Source: Lederbergia graminis (GTDB lineage: Bacteria; Bacillota; Bacilli; Bacillales; Bacillaceae_C). From it: DNA of 64,000 nt. Of this stretch, positions 43,559-53,118 are shown one piece after another. The notes under the pieces were generated by a model. The model made no database searches and was not told the origin of the DNA. It worked only from the letters and a program-made list of their open reading frames with translations. The stretch spans positions 62,001 to 126,000 of the forward strand of contig NZ_JBHSMC010000016.1 of assembly GCF_042655485.1 (NCBI RefSeq). The letters are read 5' to 3'. Position 1 is the stretch's first letter. Each line of letters opens with the position of its first letter. The position numbers and the translations under genes are program-made.

Positions 43559-44116
43559 TTACGTCATGCACATTTCGACCATGCGGTATTCTTTTTCGGA
43601 TAGTGCGTTTAGGTCGTTTATGATGAAGCGGTTCCCGTCTACATCTGTTATTAATACTTTGTTTTCTGTTACGGCTACGACATTTCCTCTTCCCATACGA
43701 ACGGTAAAGTAGCAGCTTCCGGCGCTCGTTTCTGTATCCCAATAGGAATACCCAAACTCTTCATTAATCTTATTTACTTTTATAATTTCCGGTGCGAAGT
43801 AGCGTAAATTAATATGTTCTTCTAGTAAACTAATAATATTGCTAGGAAAATGATCAAGAGATTTTATAATTCCGATTTCTTTATTTTCATCTGTTCTTAC
43901 TGAAATAAAAATTCTTTTATTTGTATGTGGAAACGAGCAATGTAAATATACAGAAGGATACACCTCTCCATCGACATGAACCGATAGCATTTTCCCCTCC
44001 GTCTCTACGAAAGTTGCATTCTCTTCCGTTAAGTACTTTATTTGTGCCGCTTCCGATAAATCTGATTTATTTTCTACCATATTTGGATTATCGAGGACTA
44101 CATCGTATTTCGACAA
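43559..44116 (-). CDS. DUF1854-domain protein
   Basis: 185 residues, no signal or membrane segment. The sequence (IFISVRTDENKEIGIIKSLDHFP..., then LRYFAPEIIKVNKINEEFGYSYWDTETSAG, ending in FIINDLNALSEKEYRMVEMCMT) fits DUF1854. That family has been noted beside ABC transporters, including cyanophycin-associated loci. The start is TTG at 44116, right after the stop of the preceding ABC gene, with AGAGGTGATC overlapping the end of that gene, so translation is coupled. It may be a cytoplasmic accessory subunit of the transporter. No cyanophycin genes are in view. Confidence 0.75.
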   Translation of the reverse strand: MSKYDVVLDNPNMVENKSDLSEAAQIKYLTEENATFVETEGKMLSVHVDGEVYPSVYLHCSFPHTNKRIFISVRTDENKEIGIIKSLDHFPSNIISLLEEHINLRYFAPEIIKVNKINEEFGYSYWDTETSAGSCYFTVRMGRGNVVAVTENKVLITDVDGNRFIINDLNALSEKEYRMVEMCMT

Positions 44117-46420
44117 CTAGATCACCTCTTTCATCTTTAATGCCTCTTCATGTTTCTTCACCATGCCAGCATACTTACCATCTTTATCCATCAATTCTGT
44201 ATGTGTTCCTTCTTCTACAACTTTTCCATGTTCCATTACATATAAGTAATCTGCATTCCTAAGTGTGGATAGGCGGTGAGCAATCGCAATTGTAGTTCTT
44301 CCTTTTGCCAATGACTCTAATGCCTCTTGAATTTGCAATTCTGTTTCCGTATCTAAAGAAGCAGTCGCCTCATCTAGAATCAATATTTTTGGATCATGTA
44401 ATATTGCTCTAGCAATGGAGATTCTTTGTTTTTCGCCACCTGATAAGCTATATCCACCAGTACCCACCATCGTGTCATAACCTTCTGGTAAACTTTCAAT
44501 AAAATCATGAGCATTTGCGATTTTAGCTGCATAGATAATATCTTCTAGTGAACAATCCGGATTAGCATAAGCAATATTCTCTGCAACTGTGCCCATAAAC
44601 ACATATACTTCTTGAGATACAATTCCTATATGTTTACGGAGTGACTCCATTGATAAATCTTTTACATTAATACCGTCCAACTTAATTTCTCCCTCATCTA
44701 CTTCATACAGTCGAGAAACTAAGTTTACCAATGTTGATTTCCCTGCCCCTGAAGGACCAACAACCCCAATCATTTGACCTGGTTTTGCAACTAATGAAAC
44801 ATTTTTCAATATTGGCTTATTCGGTTCATAGCTAAAACTTACATTCGATATCGTAATATCCCCATCTAGATGATCCATTTTTACTGCATCATCCTTTTCG
44901 ATAATTTCTGGAACTGCATCTTGAATTTCAAATATACGTTGTGCAGCTGACATACAAGCCGACCACCAGTTCGCTATATTATTCATAAACTGAATTGGCC
45001 CAAATAACATGAAGATGTACGTAATGAAGGTCATAATTTCTCCAAATGTCATTTCACCTTTCATTACTCTCCAACCACCAAAAGCCCAAATCAGGACTCC
45101 ACCAATCTGTGTTACCATATTGATAATTGGAAAAATCGTACTACTCATCTTGCTAAATCGTTGTTCTGCATCAGAATAAGATAAATTAGACTTCTGGAAA
45201 CGATCAATTTCCACTTTTTCCTTCCCAAACGCCTTTACGATTCTGGCGCTTCGCACAGTGTCACTTATGATAGAATTCATCGAGCTCCGCTTCTTATGAC
45301 GCTTCCATGACATACGCCAAAGCTTCGGAAAAACCCAACGAATAAGCAAAATGACAAATGGCATTGGAAGTAAGCAAATAAGAGTTAGCTTCCAATCAAT
45401 GAAAAGTAATACCGTTGTAATCCCGATAATATTCATAAGATTGACGACGAAGTAAGGGATACCGTCAATAAAGAATGCCTGTAATTCATTAGCATCATCA
45501 TTTACTCTTGTCATTAATTGACCTGTTTGTTTTTTCTGGAAGAAGGACAAGGATAGGCGTTGCATGGCAGTAAAAATACTTGCCTTTAAATCAAATACTA
45601 TGTTGGCTGCCATACGAGCATTTATTATTCCAAATAGCATTCCGAATACTAGGGATAATGTTCGAAAACCAATAATAATGGCAATGACTAGCACAATTTG
45701 CCCTGCAAATGGTCCTGTTCCCCCTAATGCCTGGTCAAATAATACCGTACCTTGAAAATAAGGAATAACAAGCCCTGTAGCTGAATTCAATAACATAAAA
45801 AGTATAATTAATACGAGGGATAATTTGTGATTTTTAGTAAACCCTAGCAACCTTGTAAAAATTGCCCCTTTTTTCAAACACTTAGGACAAATTTGCCTAC
45901 CTTGTTCCGGATAAATCATTCCACATTTTGGACAAGCATTCTTAATTAGTTCCTCCTGTAAAGGAGTATCAATTAACTCATTATTTTTAAGCTTATTGAA
46001 TGTACCTACGAACTTTACTGCATCTCCGATATTTCCATTTGTAAAAGCTGCTATTGCCCGTTCTTCTGGGACTTTTACAACGAGTAGACCAGAGGCTACT
46101 AGGTTAACCGTTTGCATACTATCTATTTGTACAAGTGGAATCTCTTCTATTGTATAGCTACCTATATCTATTACACTACGATTCTCTTGATGTTTCTTTT
46201 TCTTCTTTTTCTTATTCGAAACCTGATAACCTTTAAAGACTCTTTCCTGAGAATTCTGTGTCTGAGCAAAACGATAAAGCGAATCTTTCGTAAGCACTAA
46301 ATATGTATCTACAAAACCACCATTAATACCCCGATCACAGATTATCCAATCCACGATGTCTGCTTCTAATAGTTCCCTACTTGTTAGTAAGGTTATTAAC
46401 TCTTCTGGTAATTTCCTCAT
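44117..46420 (-). CDS. ABC half-transporter with N-terminal zinc ribbon (first of pair)
   Basis: About 767 residues. A cytoplasmic domain of about 155 residues contains a run of seven lysines. A zinc ribbon follows (CPKC...CPKC, about residues 162-180). Next are six membrane helices and an ATPase with GPSGAGKST, YSLSGGEKQR and LILDEATASLD. The cytoplasmic front part resembles a beta-rich PH-like fold (DIGSYTIEEIPLVQIDSMQ), which is an impression only. The frame opens with GTG at 46444; I prefer ATG 46420, with GAGGTGG somewhat far upstream, so the start is uncertain. It leads a three-gene operon with the DUF1854 gene and the second half-transporter. Confidence 0.83.
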   Translation of the reverse strand: MRKLPEELITLLTSRELLEADIVDWIICDRGINGGFVDTYLVLTKDSLYRFAQTQNSQERVFKGYQVSNKKKKKKKHQENRSVIDIGSYTIEEIPLVQIDSMQTVNLVASGLLVVKVPEERAIAAFTNGNIGDAVKFVGTFNKLKNNELIDTPLQEELIKNACPKCGMIYPEQGRQICPKCLKKGAIFTRLLGFTKNHKLSLVLIILFMLLNSATGLVIPYFQGTVLFDQALGGTGPFAGQIVLVIAIIIGFRTLSLVFGMLFGIINARMAANIVFDLKASIFTAMQRLSLSFFQKKQTGQLMTRVNDDANELQAFFIDGIPYFVVNLMNIIGITTVLLFIDWKLTLICLLPMPFVILLIRWVFPKLWRMSWKRHKKRSSMNSIISDTVRSARIVKAFGKEKVEIDRFQKSNLSYSDAEQRFSKMSSTIFPIINMVTQIGGVLIWAFGGWRVMKGEMTFGEIMTFITYIFMLFGPIQFMNNIANWWSACMSAAQRIFEIQDAVPEIIEKDDAVKMDHLDGDITISNVSFSYEPNKPILKNVSLVAKPGQMIGVVGPSGAGKSTLVNLVSRLYEVDEGEIKLDGINVKDLSMESLRKHIGIVSQEVYVFMGTVAENIAYANPDCSLEDIIYAAKIANAHDFIESLPEGYDTMVGTGGYSLSGGEKQRISIARAILHDPKILILDEATASLDTETELQIQEALESLAKGRTTIAIAHRLSTLRNADYLYVMEHGKVVEEGTHTELMDKDGKYAGMVKKHEEALKMKEVI

Positions 46421-46723
46421 ACGCTTTTCAATTATCCACCTCACACTATAATTAGGATGAAATTCCCCTATCTATTGTAACCGATTGCAAATATAAGGGA
46501 AACACTTTAGATTATATATATTTATTCATATCGTCCTCCTAGTCCTTCTAATCGTTACAATATAGCACATGCATTTGGCGAAGTAAAACTGTTTTTGACG
46601 AATACTTCAAATATTTTTTATGTTATGTTTTCTATTATAATGAAAGGAAATCAACATGAATTTATTCAATACAAACCGTACATATACATATGCATTTCCA
46701 GTATATTAATAGTAGGTGATGAG

Positions 46724-47482
46724 ATGAAAACAAATATATATTTTAACAATGAAAAATTTATTGCAGGAATTACGCTGAAGGATAATACCGAACAGGAAAA
46801 CAATAACATGGCATTACACACATGCATCAATAGCGCCCATGTGTTAGAAAATCGCAGTAAATTAGTACAGTTAATCGGTTGTAATCTGGATGACATGGTA
46901 TGTGCTAATCAAACACATAGTGCCAACTTTCATAAAGTTACTGTATCCGATAAAGGCAAAGGTGCGCATACTTCGGATTCCGCGATCCCTAATACTGATG
47001 CTCTTTACACCTTTGAACCAAACCTTCTATTATGTTCGTTTTCAGCAGATTGTGTCCCTGTTATATTTTGCAGCGAGGTCGATAACCTTGTGGGTGTTAT
47101 TCATTCTGGTTGGCAAGGAACAGTGAAAGAAATTAGCTTAAAGGTTTTACAGCATATCATACAGGTTGAAAAAGTAAAACCACATAATTTATATGTCCAC
47201 ATCGGTCCAGCCCTAAGCCAAGAAAAATTTGAAGTCGATGAGGATGTATATGTAAAATTCACACAGCTTGGCTATACAGATGAGTATATGTACTTCAAAC
47301 ATGATACAAACAAATATCATATCGATAATCAACTATCTGTGAAAAGACAATGTCAGTTAGCAGGAGTACCTTCTAATAATATTACAATCGATCGCTCATG
47401 TACGTTTATTAGCACAGACGGCTTCTCCTATCGTCAGGATAAAAAGGCAGGGCGTCATATGGGCTTTATAATGAGGAAATAG
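46724..47482 (+). CDS. PgeF/YlmD-like multicopper-fold protein (polyphenol oxidase family)
   Basis: 252 residues of the laccase-domain (DUF152) family, now linked to peptidoglycan-precursor editing or purine nucleoside chemistry. Metal-site motifs are visible: NQTHSANFH, FSADCVPVIF, HSGWQGTVKEI, and RSCTFISTDGFSYRQDKKAGRHMGFI at the end. The ATG at 46724 has AGGTGATGAG upstream; the open frame reaches 46595 without similarity. The usual pgeF of Bacillaceae sits near the division cluster, so this isolated gene is probably a paralogue. The 300 bp upstream, shared with the divergent ABC operon, shows no gene. Confidence 0.82.
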   Translation: MKTNIYFNNEKFIAGITLKDNTEQENNNMALHTCINSAHVLENRSKLVQLIGCNLDDMVCANQTHSANFHKVTVSDKGKGAHTSDSAIPNTDALYTFEPNLLLCSFSADCVPVIFCSEVDNLVGVIHSGWQGTVKEISLKVLQHIIQVEKVKPHNLYVHIGPALSQEKFEVDEDVYVKFTQLGYTDEYMYFKHDTNKYHIDNQLSVKRQCQLAGVPSNNITIDRSCTFISTDGFSYRQDKKAGRHMGFIMRK

Positions 47483-47486
47483 AAAA

Positions 47487-47528
47487 AGGCCAAACTACCT
47501 TGAACATTATCCAAGGATAGTTTGGCCT
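47487..47528 (-). terminator. Terminator of the GH43 gene
   Basis: AGGCCAAACTACCTTG (47487-47502) pairs with 47512-47528 with a single bulge. T residues follow only on the minus strand. It lies between convergent genes and mainly serves GH43. Confidence 0.8.
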
Positions 47529-47563
47529 ACCATCTCATTTAGACTTTTTTATTGTACTCCATT

Positions 47564-49447
47564 TCACTTTTCTTCTATTGTAAAGTAATCAATTATTGCT
47601 GACCCTTTATGCTTCTTCAACATTATTGTATTTTTCCCTGCTTTTAGCTTTACATCAACAGTTGCATATTGCCAGCTATCTGAATTTCGATATTCAATTA
47701 TTTTTGTAGGATTACTGTTCATCACCAACTTATGTGAACTGGTTGAACCTGTATTATTTGCATACCTAATTTTCATTTCATATGTTCCGGTATTTTTTAC
47801 ATCGATTTCAAATCGGGCAAACCCACCATTTTCATTCATGTTCGTTATTTTTTGTCCATTAGAAGCTGATGAGTCATTTTCTGTTTCTGCTTTATGAAGT
47901 TGGGCAAATTCCGCTTCATATTTATATACTTTCGAAGCTTTTGGGATTAATTGAATATAATCTAATTCAGCGTACAGATGGCCTTTCGAAAGTCTAATTG
48001 TATTTTCTCCATCGTTTAGTTGGATGTCCATCTTAGCATCTTCCCAATTTTCCCAGCCAAGATTTATATACCATAATTCTCCATTAGCTTCTCCGTTAAC
48101 TGTAACATGGTGACTAGATGGCTCACCCATTCCATTTCCATACCTCGATACTAATGTATAGTCGCCAGCTGGTACATTCACTGTAAACTCTACAAAACTA
48201 TCCGCAAAATCAATATTTCCCACTTTATAATCTTGTGAAGCACTTGTATTATGATGAACTCTTACATTATTTACGTGCGCGTCTTCCGCTTCATATTGAT
48301 ATACTTCACCAGGCAAACTAGGTACGAACTGTCCTTCTGATTCACCTGAAGGAACACGTAACCATGTTTCTGTTCCCACCGGAGTTCCAAAATTTGGAGT
48401 ACCATCCGCATTCCAAGTGAATTTTTGCATTCTTACACTACGAGTCCAACCTGCATTTTCAAACTTTGCAGCATGGTATATGATCCAATCCTCTGTTCCA
48501 TCAGGCGATTTTACAAATCCATTATGCCCTGGCCCATACACGTCTAAATCGGGATTCTTTTTAAATACCGGTGTCGGATTCTTTTCCCAAGCTTCAGGAT
48601 TCAGAGGGTCTGTCCCATCAAATGTTAGCATTCCTAAGTTATAGTCATTGGTCCAACTACCACTTGCAGAATAAATAATAAAAGTTTTCCCTTTATCATT
48701 TTTTAAAATTTGCGGTCCTTCATTAATAAGTGGAAAGCCAATTGTCTCCCAATCAAGCTCAGGTCTTGATATTTCCACCCGCTCCCCGCTAATTGTCCAT
48801 GGGTTTGACATTGGTGCGATATAAAGATGCTGGCTAACATTTACATCGCCTTCCCAACCAGACCACACAAAATATAATTTATTGTTATGTTCTAAAACAG
48901 TACCATCAATCGCCCACTTATTTGTGGGATCTGTGATTTGTCCATGCGTATCTTCTGTACCTTCTGGGTAGTGGTATGGTCCGAAGGGGTCATCTCCTTC
49001 CGATTCTAATACAAACATTCTCTTGTCTGGGTTTTCTACTGATGCTGCATAGTAGATATACCATTTTCCATCGATAAAATGGATTTCCGGAGCCCAAATA
49101 CTCCCGCTATTAGGAGCACCAGGATCCGACCTCCATACTACTTGACGCTCACCTGAATGGATTCCGGTTAGAGTTTTTGACTTCCATATCGTTACATTAT
49201 TTCCGGTTGTATGGGTGTAATAATAATAACCATCTGAATGCTTAACCACCCAAGGGTCCGCCCCATCCCCTAATATCGGATTTTGAAATAAATCAAATGG
49301 TTGCTTCTTTTCATTTGCGAGAATTTCTTTTGAGGTAAGTAAAGTTGTAGATGATGCCGATGATGATTGTGGTGAAGAAAAAGTGAGAATAATAGATACA
49401 AGCATTAGTAGTGCGGTTCCTAACGAAAAAATTCTTTTCTGTTTCAA
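47564..49447 (-). CDS. Secreted GH43 arabinosidase-like protein with two CBM6/35-like modules
   Basis: About 627 residues with a signal peptide ending near SSSASS. The GH43 five-bladed propeller covers about 50-370, with the catalytic base in GDGADPWVV (about D64), the IWAPEIHFIDGKWYIYYAA blade and the acid in LINEGPQIL (about 242). Two beta-sandwich modules follow (about 380-508 and 510-627), both opening with YEAE as in CBM6/CBM35. GH43 enzymes of this type usually remove arabinofuranose, or act on arabinan or galactan side chains. The frame opens at 49456, but the TTG at 49447 is better placed after AGGAAGGG. It fits pectin side-chain breakdown with GanB. Confidence 0.85.
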   Translation of the reverse strand: MKQKRIFSLGTALLMLVSIILTFSSPQSSSASSTTLLTSKEILANEKKQPFDLFQNPILGDGADPWVVKHSDGYYYYTHTTGNNVTIWKSKTLTGIHSGERQVVWRSDPGAPNSGSIWAPEIHFIDGKWYIYYAASVENPDKRMFVLESEGDDPFGPYHYPEGTEDTHGQITDPTNKWAIDGTVLEHNNKLYFVWSGWEGDVNVSQHLYIAPMSNPWTISGERVEISRPELDWETIGFPLINEGPQILKNDKGKTFIIYSASGSWTNDYNLGMLTFDGTDPLNPEAWEKNPTPVFKKNPDLDVYGPGHNGFVKSPDGTEDWIIYHAAKFENAGWTRSVRMQKFTWNADGTPNFGTPVGTETWLRVPSGESEGQFVPSLPGEVYQYEAEDAHVNNVRVHHNTSASQDYKVGNIDFADSFVEFTVNVPAGDYTLVSRYGNGMGEPSSHHVTVNGEANGELWYINLGWENWEDAKMDIQLNDGENTIRLSKGHLYAELDYIQLIPKASKVYKYEAEFAQLHKAETENDSSASNGQKITNMNENGGFARFEIDVKNTGTYEMKIRYANNTGSTSSHKLVMNSNPTKIIEYRNSDSWQYATVDVKLKAGKNTIMLKKHKGSAIIDYFTIEEK

Positions 49448-49649
49448 ACAAATCAACCCTTCCTAATATAGTTTTGTCCGTGGCAATTGGCTTATCTCCT
49501 AAAGCACACCACTAACATTTCTATGTAATTTCACCAATTCCTTTTGGAAAAAATGAAATAGGAAGTTGGACTATCACAATTAATTACATGTGCCCAGAGA
49601 CACGCAAAACTCGCTATTTTTCCCTACGACTTTTGTAATAGCTAAATAA

Positions 49650-49678
49650 AAAAAGCGCAACAAAAATGTGCGCTTTTT
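49650..49678 (-). terminator. Terminator of the OsmC-family gene
   Basis: AAAAAGCGCA (49650-49659) pairs with TGCGCTTTTT (49669-49678), with T-rich sequence downstream on the minus strand. Confidence 0.85.
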
Positions 49679-49683
49679 TGATA

Positions 49684-50139
49684 TTATGCTTTTTTCCAAG
49701 TAGATTGAACTGGGATTCCAGCATCTACTAATAAATTCATCACTGGGCAACGCTTTTCTACTTCAGCTTTTAATGCAGCAAGGCGCTCTTCACTTTCATC
49801 TGTCTTTATTTCAACTTCAAAACTTACAGATTGAAAATGTGGAGAAACTCCTTCCACTCCTTGTAAACCTCTTAAATCAAGATCACCGCTATTTACAAAA
49901 TTAACATCTTCATACGAAAATTTTTGCTCTTTTGCAATTAAAGCGATCATAACGGAAGTACAACCTGTTAAACCTGCTAGTACGAACTCTACTGGATTTG
50001 CACCTTCATTTGTTCCTCCTAATGATACCGGCTCATCAATGACAAATGATTCAAAATCACGAATTTGAATACGTGTCCTCATTCCACTTTCCCATTTTCC
50101 CGCTGTTTCTACTTGTAACAAAGTATTAGTTGCTGCCAT
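49684..50139 (-). CDS. OsmC-family peroxiredoxin-like protein
   Basis: 151 residues with the OsmC/Ohr fold. The two reactive cysteines are C60 (LAGLTGCTSVMIALIA) and C131 (EKRCPVMNLL). Such enzymes reduce organic hydroperoxides. The sequence is nearer the OsmC/YhfA group than Ohr, judging by the GGTNEGANPVEFVLAGLTGC start of the helix. GGGTGAT precedes the ATG. It is divergent from the luciferase-like monooxygenase gene, and a 14-bp palindrome lies between them. Confidence 0.87.
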   Translation of the reverse strand: MAATNTLLQVETAGKWESGMRTRIQIRDFESFVIDEPVSLGGTNEGANPVEFVLAGLTGCTSVMIALIAKEQKFSYEDVNFVNSGDLDLRGLQGVEGVSPHFQSVSFEVEIKTDESEERLAALKAEVEKRCPVMNLLVDAGIPVQSTWKKA

Positions 50140-50190
50140 ATAAAATCACCCATTTCCTAGTATTTTTATTGGTTTAATTAAATATAGGGC

Positions 50191-50204
50191 ATTTCAATTG
50201 AAAT
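50191..50204. promoter_or_regulatory. Perfect 14-bp palindrome in a divergent intergenic region
   Basis: ATTTCAATTGAAAT lies between the OsmC gene and the monooxygenase gene, about 50 bp before the OsmC start. It is a candidate operator for an unidentified, possibly redox-responsive, regulator. AT-rich sequence makes chance occurrence possible. Confidence 0.4.
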
Positions 50205-50376
50205 ATCAATACAATTATGGAAACTTTTAATAAATTTTTACAATATATTCCGCTGTAAGGCGTATTATTTCATACTTTTAGTAAGCTAATTTATAATCAA
50301 AAGTAACTTTATGAAGTTTTTTATTAGGGCTGATTGGAATCAAAAGATTTACTAAATCATGAAAGGTCGTAAATAT

Positions 50377-51435
50377 ATGAAAAAATACGGAATTGATCCT
50401 TCTAACGGACTCGAATTTGGTATATATACATTAGGCGATCATCTACCAAATCCCTTAACTGGTGAGAGAATTTCCGCACAGGAACGTATTCAGGAAATTA
50501 TTGATTATGCAAAATTAGCAGAACAGGCAGGGGTTGATTTTTTTAGTGTCGGAGAAAGTCACCAAGATTATTTTGCAACACAAGCACATACGGTTGTGTT
50601 ATCTGCTATTGCACAAGCTACTAAGAAGATGAAAATTGGCAGTTCATCCACTATTATCAGCACATCAGACCCGGTCCGTGTATATGAAGATTTCGCGACT
50701 ATTGATTTAATCTCCAACGGTCGTGCCGAAATAATTGCCGGGCGAGCTTCAAGAATCGGTCTCTTTGACTTATTAGGCTATAATGTCCGTGATTACGAGG
50801 AATTGTTTGAAGAAAAGTTTGATCTCTTGTTGCAAATAAATGAAGAGGAAGTAGTTAATTGGGAAGGGGAATTTCGTGCTCCTTTACAGAATGCAAAGGT
50901 ACTTCCTCGCCCAGTAAATGGCTCATTGCCAATATGGAGAGCAGTAGGTGGATCACCTGCTAGTGCGATTAAAGCTGGATATGCAGGTGTTCCTATGTTT
51001 ATGGCACATTTAGGTGGTCCTGCAGCTGTTTTTAAGCAAACAGTAGATGCCTATCGCGAAGCAGCACGCAGTCGCGGGTTTGACCCAGCGGAGTTACCCG
51101 TTGCTACGGCTGGATTTTTCTATGCTGCTGAATCCTCCCAACAAGCACTTAAAGAATTATATCCATATATTAATGAAGGTATGAAGCGCACAAATGGACA
51201 AGGATTTGCTAAGCAAATGTTTGCACAAGGCGTCGACCCACATAATATTATGAATATTGGTAGTCCACAAGAAATCATTGAAAAGATACTATATCAACAT
51301 GAAGTATTTGGTCATCAGCGTTATATTGCGCAAATTGATTTTGGTGGCATGCCATTCGAAATGCTTAAACAAAATCTTGAAATAATTGGCACTGACATTT
51401 TACCTGCCATCAAGAAATATACAGCAAAGAAATAG
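50377..51435 (+). CDS. LLM-class (bacterial luciferase-like) flavin-dependent monooxygenase
   Basis: 352 residues. The luciferase-like TIM barrel is recognisable: LEFGIYTLGDHLPNP, GVDFFSVGESHQDYFATQ, KIGSSSTIISTSDPVRVYEDFATIDLISNGRAEIIAGR. These enzymes use reduced FMN and oxygen on small organic substrates. ATG 50377 has GAAAGG upstream; an ATG at 50359 lacks a site. The flavin reductase gene begins 11 bp downstream, so the pair is a two-component monooxygenase. The substrate is unknown. Confidence 0.88.
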   Translation: MKKYGIDPSNGLEFGIYTLGDHLPNPLTGERISAQERIQEIIDYAKLAEQAGVDFFSVGESHQDYFATQAHTVVLSAIAQATKKMKIGSSSTIISTSDPVRVYEDFATIDLISNGRAEIIAGRASRIGLFDLLGYNVRDYEELFEEKFDLLLQINEEEVVNWEGEFRAPLQNAKVLPRPVNGSLPIWRAVGGSPASAIKAGYAGVPMFMAHLGGPAAVFKQTVDAYREAARSRGFDPAELPVATAGFFYAAESSQQALKELYPYINEGMKRTNGQGFAKQMFAQGVDPHNIMNIGSPQEIIEKILYQHEVFGHQRYIAQIDFGGMPFEMLKQNLEIIGTDILPAIKKYTAKK

Positions 51436-51446
51436 GATGTGAAGTA

Positions 51447-52013
51447 ATGAAAGTTGTTGGATTGTCTGGTTCTAGAGTTGGTTCCAAAACGAGAACAGCA
51501 TTAAATTATGTGTTGCACGAGTTTAAAGAAAATTACGCGGATATAGAAATGGAAATCATCGATTTAGCAGATTACGATGTTCAATTTAGCGACGGACGAA
51601 ATTACCTCGAATATGAAGGTGACACAAAATACGTCACACAAGCAATCATGGAAGCTGATGCCATCATTATCGGGACACCCGTTTTCCAAGCATCGATACC
51701 TGCCACATTGAAAAATATTTTTGACTTATTACCAATCAATGCATTCCGCGACAAAGTGGTAAGTATGCTTGTTACAGCTGGATCGTCTAAACATTATCTA
51801 ATTGTCGAGCAACAATTAAAACCGATTTTATCGTACATGAAAGCACAAATAGTCCAAACATATGTATTTATAGAAGAAAAAGACTTTTACCGCAAAGAAA
51901 TTATCAATGATGATGTACTATTCCGTATTCAACGTCTAGTCGAAGATACCGTAGTATTAACCGAAACATTTGCAAAAATTCGCGAAGCAAAAGAAGCTGA
52001 GTATGGTTTCTAA
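51447..52013 (+). CDS. NADPH-dependent FMN reductase
   Basis: 188 residues of the flavodoxin-like reductase family. The phosphate-binding loop is VVGLSGSRVGSKTRTAL at the N-terminus, and the GTPVFQASIPATLKNIFDLLP segment is typical of SsuE/MsuE-like enzymes. It would supply reduced FMN to the monooxygenase encoded 11 bp upstream. GGATGTGAAG precedes the ATG. A weak hairpin at about 52027-52055 with a T-run may end the operon. Confidence 0.88.
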   Translation: MKVVGLSGSRVGSKTRTALNYVLHEFKENYADIEMEIIDLADYDVQFSDGRNYLEYEGDTKYVTQAIMEADAIIIGTPVFQASIPATLKNIFDLLPINAFRDKVVSMLVTAGSSKHYLIVEQQLKPILSYMKAQIVQTYVFIEEKDFYRKEIINDDVLFRIQRLVEDTVVLTETFAKIREAKEAEYGF

Positions 52014-52209
52014 ATAACTTTTAACTAGGACAGGTCCCATTATTCGGTGGCCTGTTTTTATTTGAGTCAGATTGTACATTTGGAATACCTTAATTCCTAC
52101 TCCCTTCGGACGCAGTGATTTCCCCAATTCGCCTGATTTATTCAAAATAAATGAATTATTTAGTTAACTTTGGTAGAATATCAATATCATTATAGAAAGG
52201 AAGGGTAAA

Positions 52210-53118
52210 ATGATAGTCAAACAGCGGTCAAAATCAAAGGAACTATTAACACTGGAGTCCTTAGATGTCCGTATGAAGCTTTTAAATAAGGACAAGCAGT
52301 ATTACCAAAGTCTTTTAAAAGGCTATGAAGGGGAGGTACTTTTTGATTCATTAGTTGAGGAGAAACTCCAATGTGATAGCATCATTTTAAATGATCTACT
52401 ACTAAAACTAAATAAAACTACTTTCCAAATCGATTCACTTATTATCACGATGGGTACTATCTTTTTAAATGAAGTGAAAAACCTCGAAGGAGATTATTAT
52501 TATGAATCAGATCGGCTCTACACAAAATCTGCCACGGAAGTTAGTAACCCGCTAACCCAATTAATCAGATGTGAATCATTGTTACGTCAATTACTTCGAA
52601 GCCTAGGTTTCAATATCCCCATTCATGGTGTTGTTATCTTTGTTAACCCCGAATTCACCTTATACAAAGCACCTCTAAACAAACCCTTTATCTTCCCAAC
52701 CCAAATTAATAACTATTTCAGACAGCTCAATAAAATCACAACTAAAGTTAATAAAGAGCATAGGATTCTAGCCGATAAATTACTCTCCCTCCATAACACC
52801 GAATCACCCTATAAGCAAATTCCTGCATATGAGTACGATCAACTTCAAAAAGGAATAACCTGCATTGCATGCAAATCATTTTCTGTAACTGTAGAAGGGC
52901 AACGATGTACTTGTCTGGGGTGTGGGGAGGTGGAAAGAGTAGAGAATGCAGTTATTCGTAGTGTACACGAATATAAATTACTTTTTCCAAGTCGAAAGGT
53001 AACATCCAAGTCTATTGATGAATGGTGTAAAATCATAAATTCACAAAGAAGGATTAAAAGAATTCTTGAAACACAATATACAAAAATGGGTGCTAATAGA
53101 TGGACTCACTATGTATAA
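52210..53118 (+). CDS. NERD-domain (nuclease-related) protein with zinc ribbon
   Basis: 302 residues. The NERD domain spans about 38-155: GYEGEVLFDSLVEE opens it, and FQIDSLIITMGTIFLNEVKNLEGDYYYE carries the D and E-x-K of a nuclease-like core. A four-cysteine ribbon (CIACKSF... CTCLGCG, about 218-240) and a basic C-terminal helical part follow. NERD proteins are thought to act in DNA processing; functions are largely untested. AGAAAGGAAGGG precedes the ATG. The stop codon falls inside the first monomer of the 52-bp repeat array downstream. Confidence 0.78.
   Translation: MIVKQRSKSKELLTLESLDVRMKLLNKDKQYYQSLLKGYEGEVLFDSLVEEKLQCDSIILNDLLLKLNKTTFQIDSLIITMGTIFLNEVKNLEGDYYYESDRLYTKSATEVSNPLTQLIRCESLLRQLLRSLGFNIPIHGVVIFVNPEFTLYKAPLNKPFIFPTQINNYFRQLNKITTKVNKEHRILADKLLSLHNTESPYKQIPAYEYDQLQKGITCIACKSFSVTVEGQRCTCLGCGEVERVENAVIRSVHEYKLLFPSRKVTSKSIDEWCKIINSQRRIKRILETQYTKMGANRWTHYV

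Noticed and set aside
43512..43742. Minus-strand frame of 76 codons upstream of the second ABC gene
   Set aside because: It overlaps the DUF1854 gene in another frame on the same strand and has an Arg/Lys-rich random composition.
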